This document shows, one piece after another, positions 7,660 to 15,509 of a stretch of DNA of 15,509 nt. Numbering within the stretch: position 1 is the stretch's first letter; each line of letters begins with the position of its first letter. The notes under the pieces are model-generated. The model made no database searches. It was not told the DNA's origin and saw only the letters and a program-made list of their open reading frames with translations. The translations under genes and the position numbers were made by a program. The DNA is from Gammaproteobacteria bacterium (GTDB lineage Bacteria; Pseudomonadota; Gammaproteobacteria; JACKNK01): assembly GCA_024234895.1 (NCBI GenBank), contig JACKNJ010000015.1:1-15509 (forward strand), read 5' to 3'.

Positions 7660-9765
7660 ATGGCTGACACGAACGAATCTGCCACCTCGCTGCGTTGGTT
7701 GTTTGACGGCATCGGTGAACCGTTCGCCGAGGCTTGGTCTGAAGTAAGAGACCGCATGCGGGTGGCGAGCGGCCAGACTTTCGTCTCGACGACCGACTGG
7801 ATTTCGGATCCATGGGTGGCCAAGGGCATCGAGATTGCCGACATCCCGGTCACGGCTGCACCGATGTACGACCCACCGGACGAGGCCGACGCCTGGCCCG
7901 ACTTCCACATCAAGACGACGCTCTCGAAACTGTCGCTACCGGTCGCGCCAACGCGGTACGGTACGGTCGGCGATCTCATCGGGGCGGCGCGTGCCGGCAG
8001 TGACGACAGCGGCGATGCCAGTCGGGAATTCCGAGCCTCCCGGCAACGGATTGCCCTGTACGGCGACGAGCACATGATTCTCGGCGATCAGGTCCGGTCA
8101 TGGATCCTGGCATCGGTCGGTTCGCTGCTACGCGGACTCGTCTTCGCGCCGCCAGGCATCGACGAAGACATCATCGCAAACCAGGCCGCGGAACGTGTCC
8201 GCGCGCCGCTTGGGTTCAAGCTCCCGGATACGTGGTTTCTCTCGAATCGATTCGGTGATCGCCATCTCGAGCTACTCTTGAACCTGACGAAGCAGGCCAA
8301 CGGATCCTTCGCGCCGCTCGACCCCGCGGATTTGCGAATCGGACAGGGCATTCCGTGGCAGCAGGCCTGGCGGTGGCTGAGTTGCGACGTCCCAACTGCC
8401 CTTGCGCTCGACGCCGTGCGCCTGGCCGCCCGGCTGCTTCGCAATCGCGGCCTGCTCCAGGGGCTTGGTCATGCCTTGGCCGCATCCGACCCTGAGGTGC
8501 GCACCTTGGCGACGGCCGTGCTGCGGCGCTGGGCGCTCACGCTCAAGGCCATGGTGTGGGCCGAGCACGCGCTCGGCCAATCGTGGGACGCCGTGCGACC
8601 CGCCGACATCGTCTGCCTTGCCTTCAGCGCCACCAAGCCGGAATGGCCGCGACGGCTTCTCGCAATCAGTCATCGCTCGTTCGAAGTGAAGCCGCAGCTT
8701 CGGCAAATGGGCGTGTGGAAGTCGGCGCGCTGTGCGATAGACGCCACGTATGTCCCGTCATGGGAAACGAACACCGGCATGATCTGGGGGCTGTTCGCGG
8801 CGACGCCGGCGCTCGTCCGTGTCAGAACGCTTGCCTACGAGGCGTCCGTCTGGTGTCGCCGCGAAGCCGAGATGATCGAACATCTGCGCGCACGCGCCGA
8901 CTATCTTGCTTGCCGCCATGTGGTGGATGTCGAGTTCGACCAACTCGCCGAGCTCGATGAATGGGAGACCGCCGCGCGGGGAGCGCCACGCGACGGGTTC
9001 GCGACCGCCCAGCCTGAGTTCCCGGCGTTCGGGCTGAATGTCTGGAGCCCGCGTCCGGCGCATCCCCGGGACGCGACGGTGCTGCGCGCTGCGGGTGCGC
9101 TGCGCGCCATGAGCGCGCACATCGGCGATGCACAGACCGTCAACAAGGTGGTCGGGGCGCTTCGCATGCACGGCGACTTCCCCGTGCTTCCGGCCCCGAC
9201 GAATCATCCTGGGGGATGGCCCTCTTATGCGGCCATCTTCAGAGACGTCGACGCGCTGACGAACGCCTCGCCGGCCGAGCCCTGTGCGCTTCGATTGCCC
9301 GCCGCCTACGGTGCCGGTGAGGTGGCACGCGACCGCGCAATCCGCAATTTCATGCCCAACTTGAGTTCTGGAACCCCGAGCCTGGGCGACGTTCTCGTCG
9401 CCGTAGAGTTCCTTTGCACCACCTGGCCCAAGATGGTGGGCCAGGGGCGGGGACGGTTCTTGGTGCTGAACCTGAAGGGGCTGACGTACCAGCAGTGGCA
9501 GGAGGATCCTGCGTGGAGCCTGCACCGCGGGCTGGCGGCCCTGCGTGGCTTGCCGGTGCCGCTTTGGTTTCTGCAACTGGCCGATCAAGGCCTGAGCGAC
9601 TGGGGTCTCCTGGGCGATCCTCCCATCCTCACCGAACACGCCGACGCGCAGTTCGGCTGGATGGTCGAGGTACATCCTGACGCCGCCGAGTGGCGCGCGC
9701 TATATCCAGACGATTCCGGCCTCGAAATCTCGCCAGCGCTTCGGGAACTGCATCAGGCGCAGTGA
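7660..9765 (+). CDS. Large uncharacterised protein with a TIR-like central segment
   Basis: 701 residues; not recognised as a whole. Residues about 330-425 resemble a TIR domain. LLAISHRS (333-340) matches the first strand and box 1. CAIDATYVPSW matches the second strand and BB-loop region. A helix leads to RVRT. YEASVWCRREAE then matches the conserved S-x-W-C-x-x-E segment, with E402 at the position of the catalytic Glu of NAD-cleaving TIR proteins. The next strand is CRHVVDV. The helix after box 1 is shorter than usual and the BB-loop lacks a Gly. The N-terminal 330 residues include helical stretches (about 235-310). The C-terminal 270 residues are mixed and unassigned. No signal peptide or membrane segment is visible. 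ATG 7660 is the first start after an in-frame stop but has no clear Shine-Dalgarno sequence. It stands alone between spacers. Bacterial TIR proteins often act in phage defence as NADases; applying that here is a hypothesis. The coding call is firm, the TIR call tentative. Confidence 0.6.
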   Translation: MADTNESATSLRWLFDGIGEPFAEAWSEVRDRMRVASGQTFVSTTDWISDPWVAKGIEIADIPVTAAPMYDPPDEADAWPDFHIKTTLSKLSLPVAPTRYGTVGDLIGAARAGSDDSGDASREFRASRQRIALYGDEHMILGDQVRSWILASVGSLLRGLVFAPPGIDEDIIANQAAERVRAPLGFKLPDTWFLSNRFGDRHLELLLNLTKQANGSFAPLDPADLRIGQGIPWQQAWRWLSCDVPTALALDAVRLAARLLRNRGLLQGLGHALAASDPEVRTLATAVLRRWALTLKAMVWAEHALGQSWDAVRPADIVCLAFSATKPEWPRRLLAISHRSFEVKPQLRQMGVWKSARCAIDATYVPSWETNTGMIWGLFAATPALVRVRTLAYEASVWCRREAEMIEHLRARADYLACRHVVDVEFDQLAELDEWETAARGAPRDGFATAQPEFPAFGLNVWSPRPAHPRDATVLRAAGALRAMSAHIGDAQTVNKVVGALRMHGDFPVLPAPTNHPGGWPSYAAIFRDVDALTNASPAEPCALRLPAAYGAGEVARDRAIRNFMPNLSSGTPSLGDVLVAVEFLCTTWPKMVGQGRGRFLVLNLKGLTYQQWQEDPAWSLHRGLAALRGLPVPLWFLQLADQGLSDWGLLGDPPILTEHADAQFGWMVEVHPDAAEWRALYPDDSGLEISPALRELHQAQ

Positions 9766-10130
9766 TGCGCTCGCGAGGTCGCGGCGCGGCCAGCACGGCG
9801 ATCACAACGCCTCAGCTCTTACACCACTTCCTGGGACACACCCTTGATCCTGCTCGGCTCCCCGAAGCGGCCGCCGCCCGCCGCCGGAGCTGCTCGAAGC
9901 GCGCGGCGGTGAACACCGCTAGATCCCGGTCTGCTCCGAGATCTGCAAGAGCTTGAATCTGATTGTCGCTTGGCGGATCGCTGAAGATTCGCTGCGTCAG
10001 GCTTCGCGAATCGTCCCACCGTTTCACATGCCGCAATGATGCCCAATTGGCTAATGCCGGGATGCGGGGCTACGGTAAACGACAGGCTGGATCTTTTTTC
10101 AGGACGGTACAGAACAACTGGGGGAGACAG
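9766..10130. other. Spacer and presumed control region upstream of putA
   Basis: 365 bases with no supported gene. A small minus-strand open frame (9812-10036) has a coding-like stretch but no ribosome binding site and no recognisable family. The segment should hold the putA promoter; a weak match, TTGGCT (10047-10052) and TACGGT (10071-10076) spaced by 18 bases, would start transcription shortly before putA. An inverted repeat lies at 9986-10012. Confidence 0.45.
9986..10012. repeat. Inverted repeat upstream of putA, possible operator
   Basis: GATTCGC (9986-9992) and its exact complement GCGAATC (10006-10012) are separated by 13 bases. It lies about 120 bases before the putA start, near the weak promoter match. 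As putA lacks its own DNA-binding domain, a separate regulator (in alphaproteobacteria usually the Lrp-type PutR) would be expected to bind such a site. It could equally be a chance repeat. Confidence 0.35.
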
Positions 10131-13100
10131 ATGAGCGTTGGAGCGCATTCGATACTGCCGGCCAGCAGCGAGACCCGTGCCGCGGTGCGGGCCAGATATG
10201 CGGTCGATGAGGCCGAAGCCGTGCGCGACCTGGCAAGGCTGTTGGACCTTTCGGCCGACCGGCGCAAGGCGGTGTCCGCTGAGGCCGCGCGGATCATCCA
10301 GCGAGTCAGGGACGACACCAACCCGACGATGATAGAGGCGTTTCTCGACGAATACGGCCTGTCGACGGACGAAGGCGTCGGCCTGATGTGTCTCGCCGAA
10401 GCGCTTCTGCGTGTCCCTGACGCCGAAACCATCGATGACCTGATCGAGGACAAGATCGCGCCGTCCGACTGGAGCGCGCATCTCGGAAATTCCTTTTCGC
10501 CGCTGGTCAACGCATCGACCTGGGCGCTGATGCTGACCGGGCGCGTTCTCGGCTCCGATCCCTCCAGGCCCGCTGCCGGCGCGCGCCGGCTGATCAAGCG
10601 GCTGGGCGAGCCCTTGGTCCGCACCGCCGTCGGTCAGGCGATGAAGATCATGGGACAGCAGTTCGTCCTCGGCCAGACCATCGAGGACGGCATCAAGCGC
10701 GCCGAGAAGCTGCGCGCCAAGGGCTACACCTATTCCTATGACATGCTCGGCGAGGGCGCACGGACCGAAGCGGACGCGCAGGCCTTCTACGACAGCTATG
10801 CCCACGCCATCGACGAGATCGCGAAGATCGCCAAGGGAAATATTCGCGATAACGCGGGGATCTCGGTCAAGCTTTCGGCGCTTTCGCCGCGTTATCTGAC
10901 CACGCATCGTGCAGCAATCAATGAACAGGTGATCCCGCGCTGCCTGAAGCTTGCTCAGATGGCGGCAAAGGCCAAGGTCGGATTCAACATCGACGCCGAG
11001 GAGCAGGACCGGCTCGATGTGTCGCTCGACGTGGTCGACGCCGTGCTGGCGGACGAAAGCCTCAAGGGCTGGGACGGTTTTGGCGTCGTCGTGCAGGCCT
11101 ATGGAAAGCGGGCGCCGATGGTGCTGCAGCACCTGTATTGGCTGGCCGGGCGACTGGACCGCAAGATCATGGTGCGCCTGGTGAAGGGCGCTTACTGGGA
11201 TACCGAGATCAAGCTCGCGCAGGAACTCGGTGTGGCCTCCTTCCCGGTGTTCACCCGCAAGGTGAATACCGACGTGTCCTACATGTCCTGCGCAAAGATG
11301 CTGCTCGACATGCGCGACCGGATCTATCCGCAGTTCGCGACTCACAACGCCCATACCTGTGCCGCCGTGCTCGAAATGGCCGGCAAGGATCGCGACGGCT
11401 TCGAATTCCAGCGCCTCCACGGCATGGGAGAGTCGCTCCACGAGATCGTCCGGCAGCAGGCCGGGACGCGCTGCCGGATCTACGCACCCTGCGGACCGCA
11501 CAAGGATCTGTTGGCCTACCTGGTGCGGCGTCTGCTGGAGAACGGTGCCAATTCGAGCTTCGTCAACCAGATCGTCAACGAGGATATTTCGCCTGCGGCC
11601 ATCGCCACCGACCCGGTGGATCGGGCGCTGGCGACTGATCCGATCCAGAACCCCGGCATCTGTCTGCCGCGTGATCTGTTCAAGCCGGCGCGCGAAAATT
11701 CCAGGGGATGCCGGATCGAGGAACCGGCCAGCGTGCTGCCGCTGATCGAGGCACGTGATCGCTTCGCGGACACGAAATGGACCGCACGGCCGGTCCTTGC
11801 GGGCGATGCCGCGCCGGAGGCTGCGGCGAAGGACGTCATCTCTCCGGCCGATGGCAGCATCGTCGGACAGGTTCACGAGGCGACGGCCAACGAGGTGGCG
11901 CGGGCGCTCGATGCCGCCCAGGGCGGGTTCGAGGAGTGGTCGCAGACCCCCGTTGCGACCCGCGCGGCGACCTTGCGCCGGGTCGCCGACCTCTATGAAG
12001 AGAACATGGGCGAGTTCTGTGCCATCGCCACCCGCGAGGCGGGCAAGATCCTGGTCGACGGGGTGGCCGAAGTGCGCGAGGCGGTCGATTTCCTCCGCTA
12101 CTACGCCTGCGAGGCCGAGCGGCTGGAAGCCGAGGATCCGGGCCGTGCGCGCGGCATCTTCGTCTGCATCAGCCCGTGGAACTTCCCCCTGGCGATCTTC
12201 ACCGGCCAGATAGCCGCAGCCCTTGCGGCCGGCAACGCGGTGCTGGCGAAGCCGGCCGAACAGACGCCGATCATCGCGGCGCGGGCGGCGCAGATGTTCC
12301 GCGAGGCCGGCGTGCCCGCGGCCGCCTTTCAACTGCTGCCGGGTGACGGCCCGACCGTGGGTGGCCCACTCACCGCTGACCCGCGGATCGCCGGCGTGTG
12401 CTTCACCGGCTCGACCGAGACGGCGCAGCGGATCCACAAGGCATTGGCGGCCAATGCGCCGGCGAACGCCGTGCTGATCGCCGAGACCGGCGGCCTCAAC
12501 GCGATGATCGTGGATTCGACCGCGCTGCCCGAACAGGCGGTGGACGACATCGTCGCCTCGTCATTCCAGTCGGCGGGGCAGCGCTGCTCTGCGCTTCGCA
12601 TGCTCTACGTCCAGGAGGACACCAGGGACCGGGTGGTGGAAATGCTGATGGGCGCGATGGACACCCTGGTGACCGGCGATCCCTGGTCGATCGACACCGA
12701 CGTCGCGCCCGTTATCGATGCCGAGGCGCAATCGGACATCTCCGCATACGTCGACGCGCAGGAGAAGAAAGGCCGCCTGCTCAAGCGTCTCGCCGCACCC
12801 AAGGACGGCACCTTCGTCGGCGCTGCGCTGGTCGAGGTCGATGGCATCCAGGATCTCGAGCGCGAGGTCTTCGGCCCGGTGCTTCACGTTGCTCCCTTCA
12901 AGGCCAAGGACATCGACAAGGTGGTCGACGCGATCAACGACCGCGGGTTCGGGCTGACCTTCGGCCTGCACACCCGCATCGACGACCGCGTGCAGCAAGT
13001 CGTCGACCGCATCCGGGTCGGCAACATCTACGTCAACCGCAACCAGATCGGCGCCATTGTCGGTAGCCAGCCGTTCGGCGGCGAGGGGCTCTCCGGCACA

Positions 13101-13790
13101 GGGCCGAAGGCGGGCGGACCGCACTATGTCAACCGCTTCCGCCTCACCGAGGAGCCGGCCGCGCATCCCGCGCCCGAAGGCGATGCGGTTTCGGCGAGTC
13201 AGGTTGGGGATGGTTTCGCGGCGCTCGACTCGACCGCCTGGTCGGCACGCGTCGACCGTGTGCAGGTGCTGCGCAGGGCGCTCGACGGCAAGGGTGGGGT
13301 GGTGCGTCGGGCGGTCAACGCCGCCGCGAGCCTCGACAGCGGGCCGTTCCGCCTTCCTGGCCCGACCGGTGAGTCGAACCGGATGATCATGCCGCCCAAG
13401 GGACCCATCCTGTGTCTTGGACCGGAGATCGAGACGGCGGTCGCTCAGGCCGCCCAGGCGCTCGCCGCCGGATGCCCGGCGCTGGTCGTGGCGCCCGGGG
13501 CCAAGGCAGCGGTCGCGCAACTCATCAAGGCCGGCGCGCCGGTCGCAGGCATGGACGGGACCGTGCCACCCGCGGAACTCGCGAAGGCAGAGGGATTCGC
13601 GGCCGTGGCCGCGGCGGGCGATTCCGACTGGACGCGCGGGCTCAGGCAGGCGCTTGCTGGCCGAGAGGGCCGCATCGTGCTGCTCGAGACCGAGGTCATC
13701 TCTCCCGAGCGCTTCTACGCCGAACGGCACATCTGCATCGATACGACCGCCGCCGGGGGCAACACCAGCCTGCTCGCCGCGGAAGCGTAG
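10131..13790 (+). CDS. putA: Bifunctional proline dehydrogenase / L-glutamate gamma-semialdehyde dehydrogenase PutA
   Basis: 1219 residues. It oxidises proline to glutamate in two steps, FAD-dependent and then NAD-dependent, and passes electrons to membrane quinone. The proline dehydrogenase half has DMLGEGA, GISVKLSALSPRY, LVKGAYWD (K352-W356), YPQFATHNAH, and R466-R467 of the substrate-binding RRLLENGAN helix. The aldehyde dehydrogenase half has SPWNFP (N684), ETGG (E785), catalytic C819 in SAGQRCS and EVFGPV. A C-terminal ALDH-like domain carries GPTGESN and ends with the conserved ICIDTTAAGGN flap. There is no N-terminal ribbon-helix-helix domain, so this is the non-regulatory long form (about 1230 residues in Sinorhizobium), unlike the 1320-residue E. 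coli protein. ATG 10131 follows GGGGAG at 10121-10126; the frame is open upstream to 9963, but that extension is not PutA-like. putP follows 34 bases later, an operon. Confidence 0.97.
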   Translation: MSVGAHSILPASSETRAAVRARYAVDEAEAVRDLARLLDLSADRRKAVSAEAARIIQRVRDDTNPTMIEAFLDEYGLSTDEGVGLMCLAEALLRVPDAETIDDLIEDKIAPSDWSAHLGNSFSPLVNASTWALMLTGRVLGSDPSRPAAGARRLIKRLGEPLVRTAVGQAMKIMGQQFVLGQTIEDGIKRAEKLRAKGYTYSYDMLGEGARTEADAQAFYDSYAHAIDEIAKIAKGNIRDNAGISVKLSALSPRYLTTHRAAINEQVIPRCLKLAQMAAKAKVGFNIDAEEQDRLDVSLDVVDAVLADESLKGWDGFGVVVQAYGKRAPMVLQHLYWLAGRLDRKIMVRLVKGAYWDTEIKLAQELGVASFPVFTRKVNTDVSYMSCAKMLLDMRDRIYPQFATHNAHTCAAVLEMAGKDRDGFEFQRLHGMGESLHEIVRQQAGTRCRIYAPCGPHKDLLAYLVRRLLENGANSSFVNQIVNEDISPAAIATDPVDRALATDPIQNPGICLPRDLFKPARENSRGCRIEEPASVLPLIEARDRFADTKWTARPVLAGDAAPEAAAKDVISPADGSIVGQVHEATANEVARALDAAQGGFEEWSQTPVATRAATLRRVADLYEENMGEFCAIATREAGKILVDGVAEVREAVDFLRYYACEAERLEAEDPGRARGIFVCISPWNFPLAIFTGQIAAALAAGNAVLAKPAEQTPIIAARAAQMFREAGVPAAAFQLLPGDGPTVGGPLTADPRIAGVCFTGSTETAQRIHKALAANAPANAVLIAETGGLNAMIVDSTALPEQAVDDIVASSFQSAGQRCSALRMLYVQEDTRDRVVEMLMGAMDTLVTGDPWSIDTDVAPVIDAEAQSDISAYVDAQEKKGRLLKRLAAPKDGTFVGAALVEVDGIQDLEREVFGPVLHVAPFKAKDIDKVVDAINDRGFGLTFGLHTRIDDRVQQVVDRIRVGNIYVNRNQIGAIVGSQPFGGEGLSGTGPKAGGPHYVNRFRLTEEPAAHPAPEGDAVSASQVGDGFAALDSTAWSARVDRVQVLRRALDGKGGVVRRAVNAAASLDSGPFRLPGPTGESNRMIMPPKGPILCLGPEIETAVAQAAQALAAGCPALVVAPGAKAAVAQLIKAGAPVAGMDGTVPPAELAKAEGFAAVAAAGDSDWTRGLRQALAGREGRIVLLETEVISPERFYAERHICIDTTAAGGNTSLLAAEA

Positions 13791-13814
13791 CCGCCTCGAA
13801 GACAAACGGAAAGC

Positions 13815-13820
13815 GGGGGA
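13815..13820 (+). promoter_or_regulatory. Ribosome binding site of putP
   Basis: GGGGGA lies 4 bases before ATG 13825 in the 34-base gap after putA. Spacing and composition resemble the site before putA (GGGGAG, 4 bases). It decides the start, because the same frame is open far upstream inside putA. Confidence 0.55.
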
Positions 13821-13824
13821 TATC

Positions 13825-15297
13825 ATGCAAACAGGAGTCTGGATCAGCCTGACAATCTACTTTGTCGCGATGCTCGGCATCGGCTTCTATGCCTATCGGA
13901 AATCGACAGGCAATTCCGAGGAATACATGCTGGGCGGACGCGACCTGCCACCTGCGGTCGCGGCGCTGTCAGCCGGCGCATCGGACATGTCGGGCTGGCT
14001 GCTTCTCGGCCTGCCCGGCGCGCTCTACGCCGCCGGCCTCGTCGAGGCCTGGATCGGCGTCGGCCTCTTCATCGGCGCGCTGGTCAACTGGATCGTCGTC
14101 GCCCCGAGGCTGCGCGAACAGACCGAGCGCTATGACAACGCCTTGACGATCCCGGAATTCCTCGCCAACCGCTTCCCGACGCAGGCATCCGCGCTGCGAC
14201 TGGTCTCGGCCTTGATTATCGTGGTGTTCTTCGCGGTCTATACGGCCTCTGGTCTGGTTGCAGGCGGCAAGCTCTTCTCGACGGCCTTCAACGGGGGCTA
14301 TCAGACCGGTGTCTGGCTGACGCTCGGCATCGTTCTCGCGTACACGGTGGTCGGCGGCTTTCTCGCGGTCTGCCTCACCGATTTCGTCCAGGGCTGCATC
14401 ATGATGCTGGCGCTGATCATCATGCCGGCGGTCGTGCTCTATGCCGGTGACGGCGGTGGTTTTGCGCAGGCGGGCCAGACCTTGTCGGGTATCGGGGGTT
14501 TCACCCTTTCGTGGTGGTCCGAGGACATGACCCTTATCGGCTGGTTCTCGTTGATGGCATGGGGGCTTGGCTATTTCGGCCAGCCGCACATCATCGTCCG
14601 CTTCATGGCGGTCAGGACCGTCGCCGAGGTGTCGACGGCGCGCAACTATGCGATGAGCTGGATGGGCATTTCGCTGATCGGTGCGATCGGCGTGGGGATC
14701 TTCGGCCGCGCCTATGTCGAGCGCAGCGGACTCGCCCTGGCCGACCCCGAGACGATTTTCATCCTGCTCGCCGAGACGCTCTTTCCCGCGCTGATCACCG
14801 GCTTCCTGTTCGCCGCCCTGCTTGCCGCGATCATGTCGACCGTTTCAAGCCAGTTGCTGGTGTCCTCGTCGTCCCTGGCGGAGGACTTCTACAGGCTTCT
14901 GGTCAACAAGAAGGCGAGTGACCGGACGATCGTCACCGTCGGTCGACTCGCGGTGGTGGCGGTGGGTGCCGTCGCGGCCGTAATCGCGGGCGATCCGGAC
15001 AGCGAGGTGCTCGGACTGGTGTCGAATGCCTGGGCCGGTTTCGGCGCCGCCTTCGGCCCGCTGATGATCCTGTCCCTGACATGGAGCCGCATGACCGGGA
15101 TCGGCGCCGTCGCCGGGCTCGTCATCGGCGCGCTGACGGTGATCGTGTGGATCGCGCTTGGCTGGAATTCGAGCTTCCTTGGCGGCCCGGGTGTGTACGA
15201 AATGATCCCGGGTTTCCTTATCTCGATGGCTGCCATCGTGGGCGTCAGCCTCGCCACGAATGCCAAGGGTGAGTTCCGCCCGATTACTTCTCCGTGA
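13825..15297 (+). CDS. putP: Sodium/proline symporter PutP
   Basis: 490 residues, the usual length for this solute:sodium symporter family member of the inner membrane. It brings proline in with sodium and feeds PutA. The first hydrophobic segment begins near residue 5 and the rest alternates membrane spans and short loops. SAGASDMSGWLL at 49-60 carries D54 and S56, equivalent to D55 and S57 of E. coli PutP, which act in sodium and proline binding. MSTVSSQLLVSSSS at 337-350 carries S338 and T339, equivalent to E. coli S340 and T341 in the sodium site. GYFGQPHIIVRFMA (249-262) is also typical of PutP. It lies 34 bases after putA in the same direction and is expected to be co-transcribed. Nothing suggests truncation. 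A different substrate is unlikely given these motifs and the partner gene. Confidence 0.97.
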   Translation: MQTGVWISLTIYFVAMLGIGFYAYRKSTGNSEEYMLGGRDLPPAVAALSAGASDMSGWLLLGLPGALYAAGLVEAWIGVGLFIGALVNWIVVAPRLREQTERYDNALTIPEFLANRFPTQASALRLVSALIIVVFFAVYTASGLVAGGKLFSTAFNGGYQTGVWLTLGIVLAYTVVGGFLAVCLTDFVQGCIMMLALIIMPAVVLYAGDGGGFAQAGQTLSGIGGFTLSWWSEDMTLIGWFSLMAWGLGYFGQPHIIVRFMAVRTVAEVSTARNYAMSWMGISLIGAIGVGIFGRAYVERSGLALADPETIFILLAETLFPALITGFLFAALLAAIMSTVSSQLLVSSSSLAEDFYRLLVNKKASDRTIVTVGRLAVVAVGAVAAVIAGDPDSEVLGLVSNAWAGFGAAFGPLMILSLTWSRMTGIGAVAGLVIGALTVIVWIALGWNSSFLGGPGVYEMIPGFLISMAAIVGVSLATNAKGEFRPITSP

Positions 15298-15378
15298 GCG
15301 CCGCCTGATGTGATCCGCCTGCCGAGCGAAGTGTCCAAGGCTCGACCGCAGGAGCGTAATCATCGAGCGGCGGTAACG

Positions 15379-15418
15379 GGCCGTTTGCCTGCGTTGGGCA
15401 CCGGGCCGGCAAGCGGCC
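15379..15418 (+). terminator. Hairpin downstream of putP, possible terminator without T-run
   Basis: GGCCGTTTGCC (15379-15389) pairs with GGCAAGCGGCC (15408-15418) over 11 positions with one G-T wobble, around an 18-base loop. It starts about 80 bases after the putP stop. No run of T follows, so it would be an atypical terminator; protecting the 3' end of the put transcript is the other possibility. Confidence 0.4.
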
Positions 15419-15420
15419 TC

Positions 15421-15456
15421 AAGGCGCCCATCAAGGCGCCCATCATGGCGCCCGAT
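15421..15456. repeat. Short tandem 12-base repeat
   Basis: Two perfect copies of AAGGCGCCCATC (15421-15432 and 15433-15444) are followed by a degenerate third copy (ATGGCGCCCGAT, 15445-15456). Each unit contains the palindrome GGCGCC. It follows directly after the hairpin. In one frame it encodes a KAPI repeat, but no convincing gene surrounds it. Confidence 0.7.
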
Positions 15457-15509
15457 CAGCCCGAAAATCCGCGTCGCCCCGTCCTCAGATGACGCCCGCG
15501 GCGCCGAGC

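Larger units (their letters stand above)
15298..15509. other. Non-coding end of window after putP
   Basis: Contains the hairpin and the 12-base tandem repeats. A 60-codon GTG-initiated frame (15310-15492) overlaps them but lacks a ribosome binding site and any recognisable motif, so I do not call it a gene. Confidence 0.5.

Noticed and set aside
9690..9956. Frame with HFLGH, reminiscent of a tyrosine recombinase
   Set aside because: Only one short match; the Arg and Tyr catalytic motifs are absent and the frame overlaps the end of the 7660-9765 gene.
9819..12437. 872-codon minus-strand open frame
   Set aside because: It is antisense to putA and reflects high GC codon use; it has no domain and no ribosome binding site.
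12561..13826. 421-codon minus-strand open frame
   Set aside because: It is antisense to the aldehyde dehydrogenase half of putA and has no recognisable protein features.

Overview
This is a GC-rich window from a proteobacterium. The put operon at the right end looks alphaproteobacterial or gammaproteobacterial; I cannot place it more finely from sequence alone. Three blocks can be read with confidence, separated by long stretches with no clear gene.

Left block (1-3119, minus strand): a two-gene operon. A 98-residue protein with the layout of a MelC1-type tyrosinase copper chaperone (caddie) is followed 57 bases later by a very large tyrosinase. That gene runs off the left edge after at least 921 codons. 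Its N-terminal third is a complete type-3 copper tyrosinase. Next come a beta-rich spacer, a von Willebrand factor A (VWA) domain with a MIDAS motif, more beta-rich sequence, and a cysteine-containing tail. No export signal is visible on either protein. Because the gene is cut by the window edge, it is easily missed and hidden by a long antisense open frame.

Middle block (3120-7659): a 1.4-kb stretch without a secure gene, then a 107-codon remnant of a second, different tyrosinase. The remnant holds only the CuA half and has lost one copper-ligand histidine. Two bases after its stop codon begins an intact type I sulfatase. A further 1.3 kb without a recognisable gene follows.

Accessory gene (7660-9765, plus strand): a 701-residue protein I do not recognise as a whole. 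A central segment reads like a degenerate TIR domain with a candidate catalytic glutamate. It is a solitary gene between spacers, and a defence or NAD-cleaving role is only a hypothesis.

Right block (10131-15297, plus strand): a putA-putP operon for proline uptake and oxidation to glutamate. PutA is a long form lacking the N-terminal DNA-binding domain but keeping the C-terminal ALDH-like domain, so it should not repress itself. PutP imports proline with sodium. An inverted repeat lies upstream of putA, and a hairpin plus short tandem repeats lie after putP. The most interesting parts are the caddie/tyrosinase-VWA pair, the half-tyrosinase/sulfatase junction, and the TIR-like protein.
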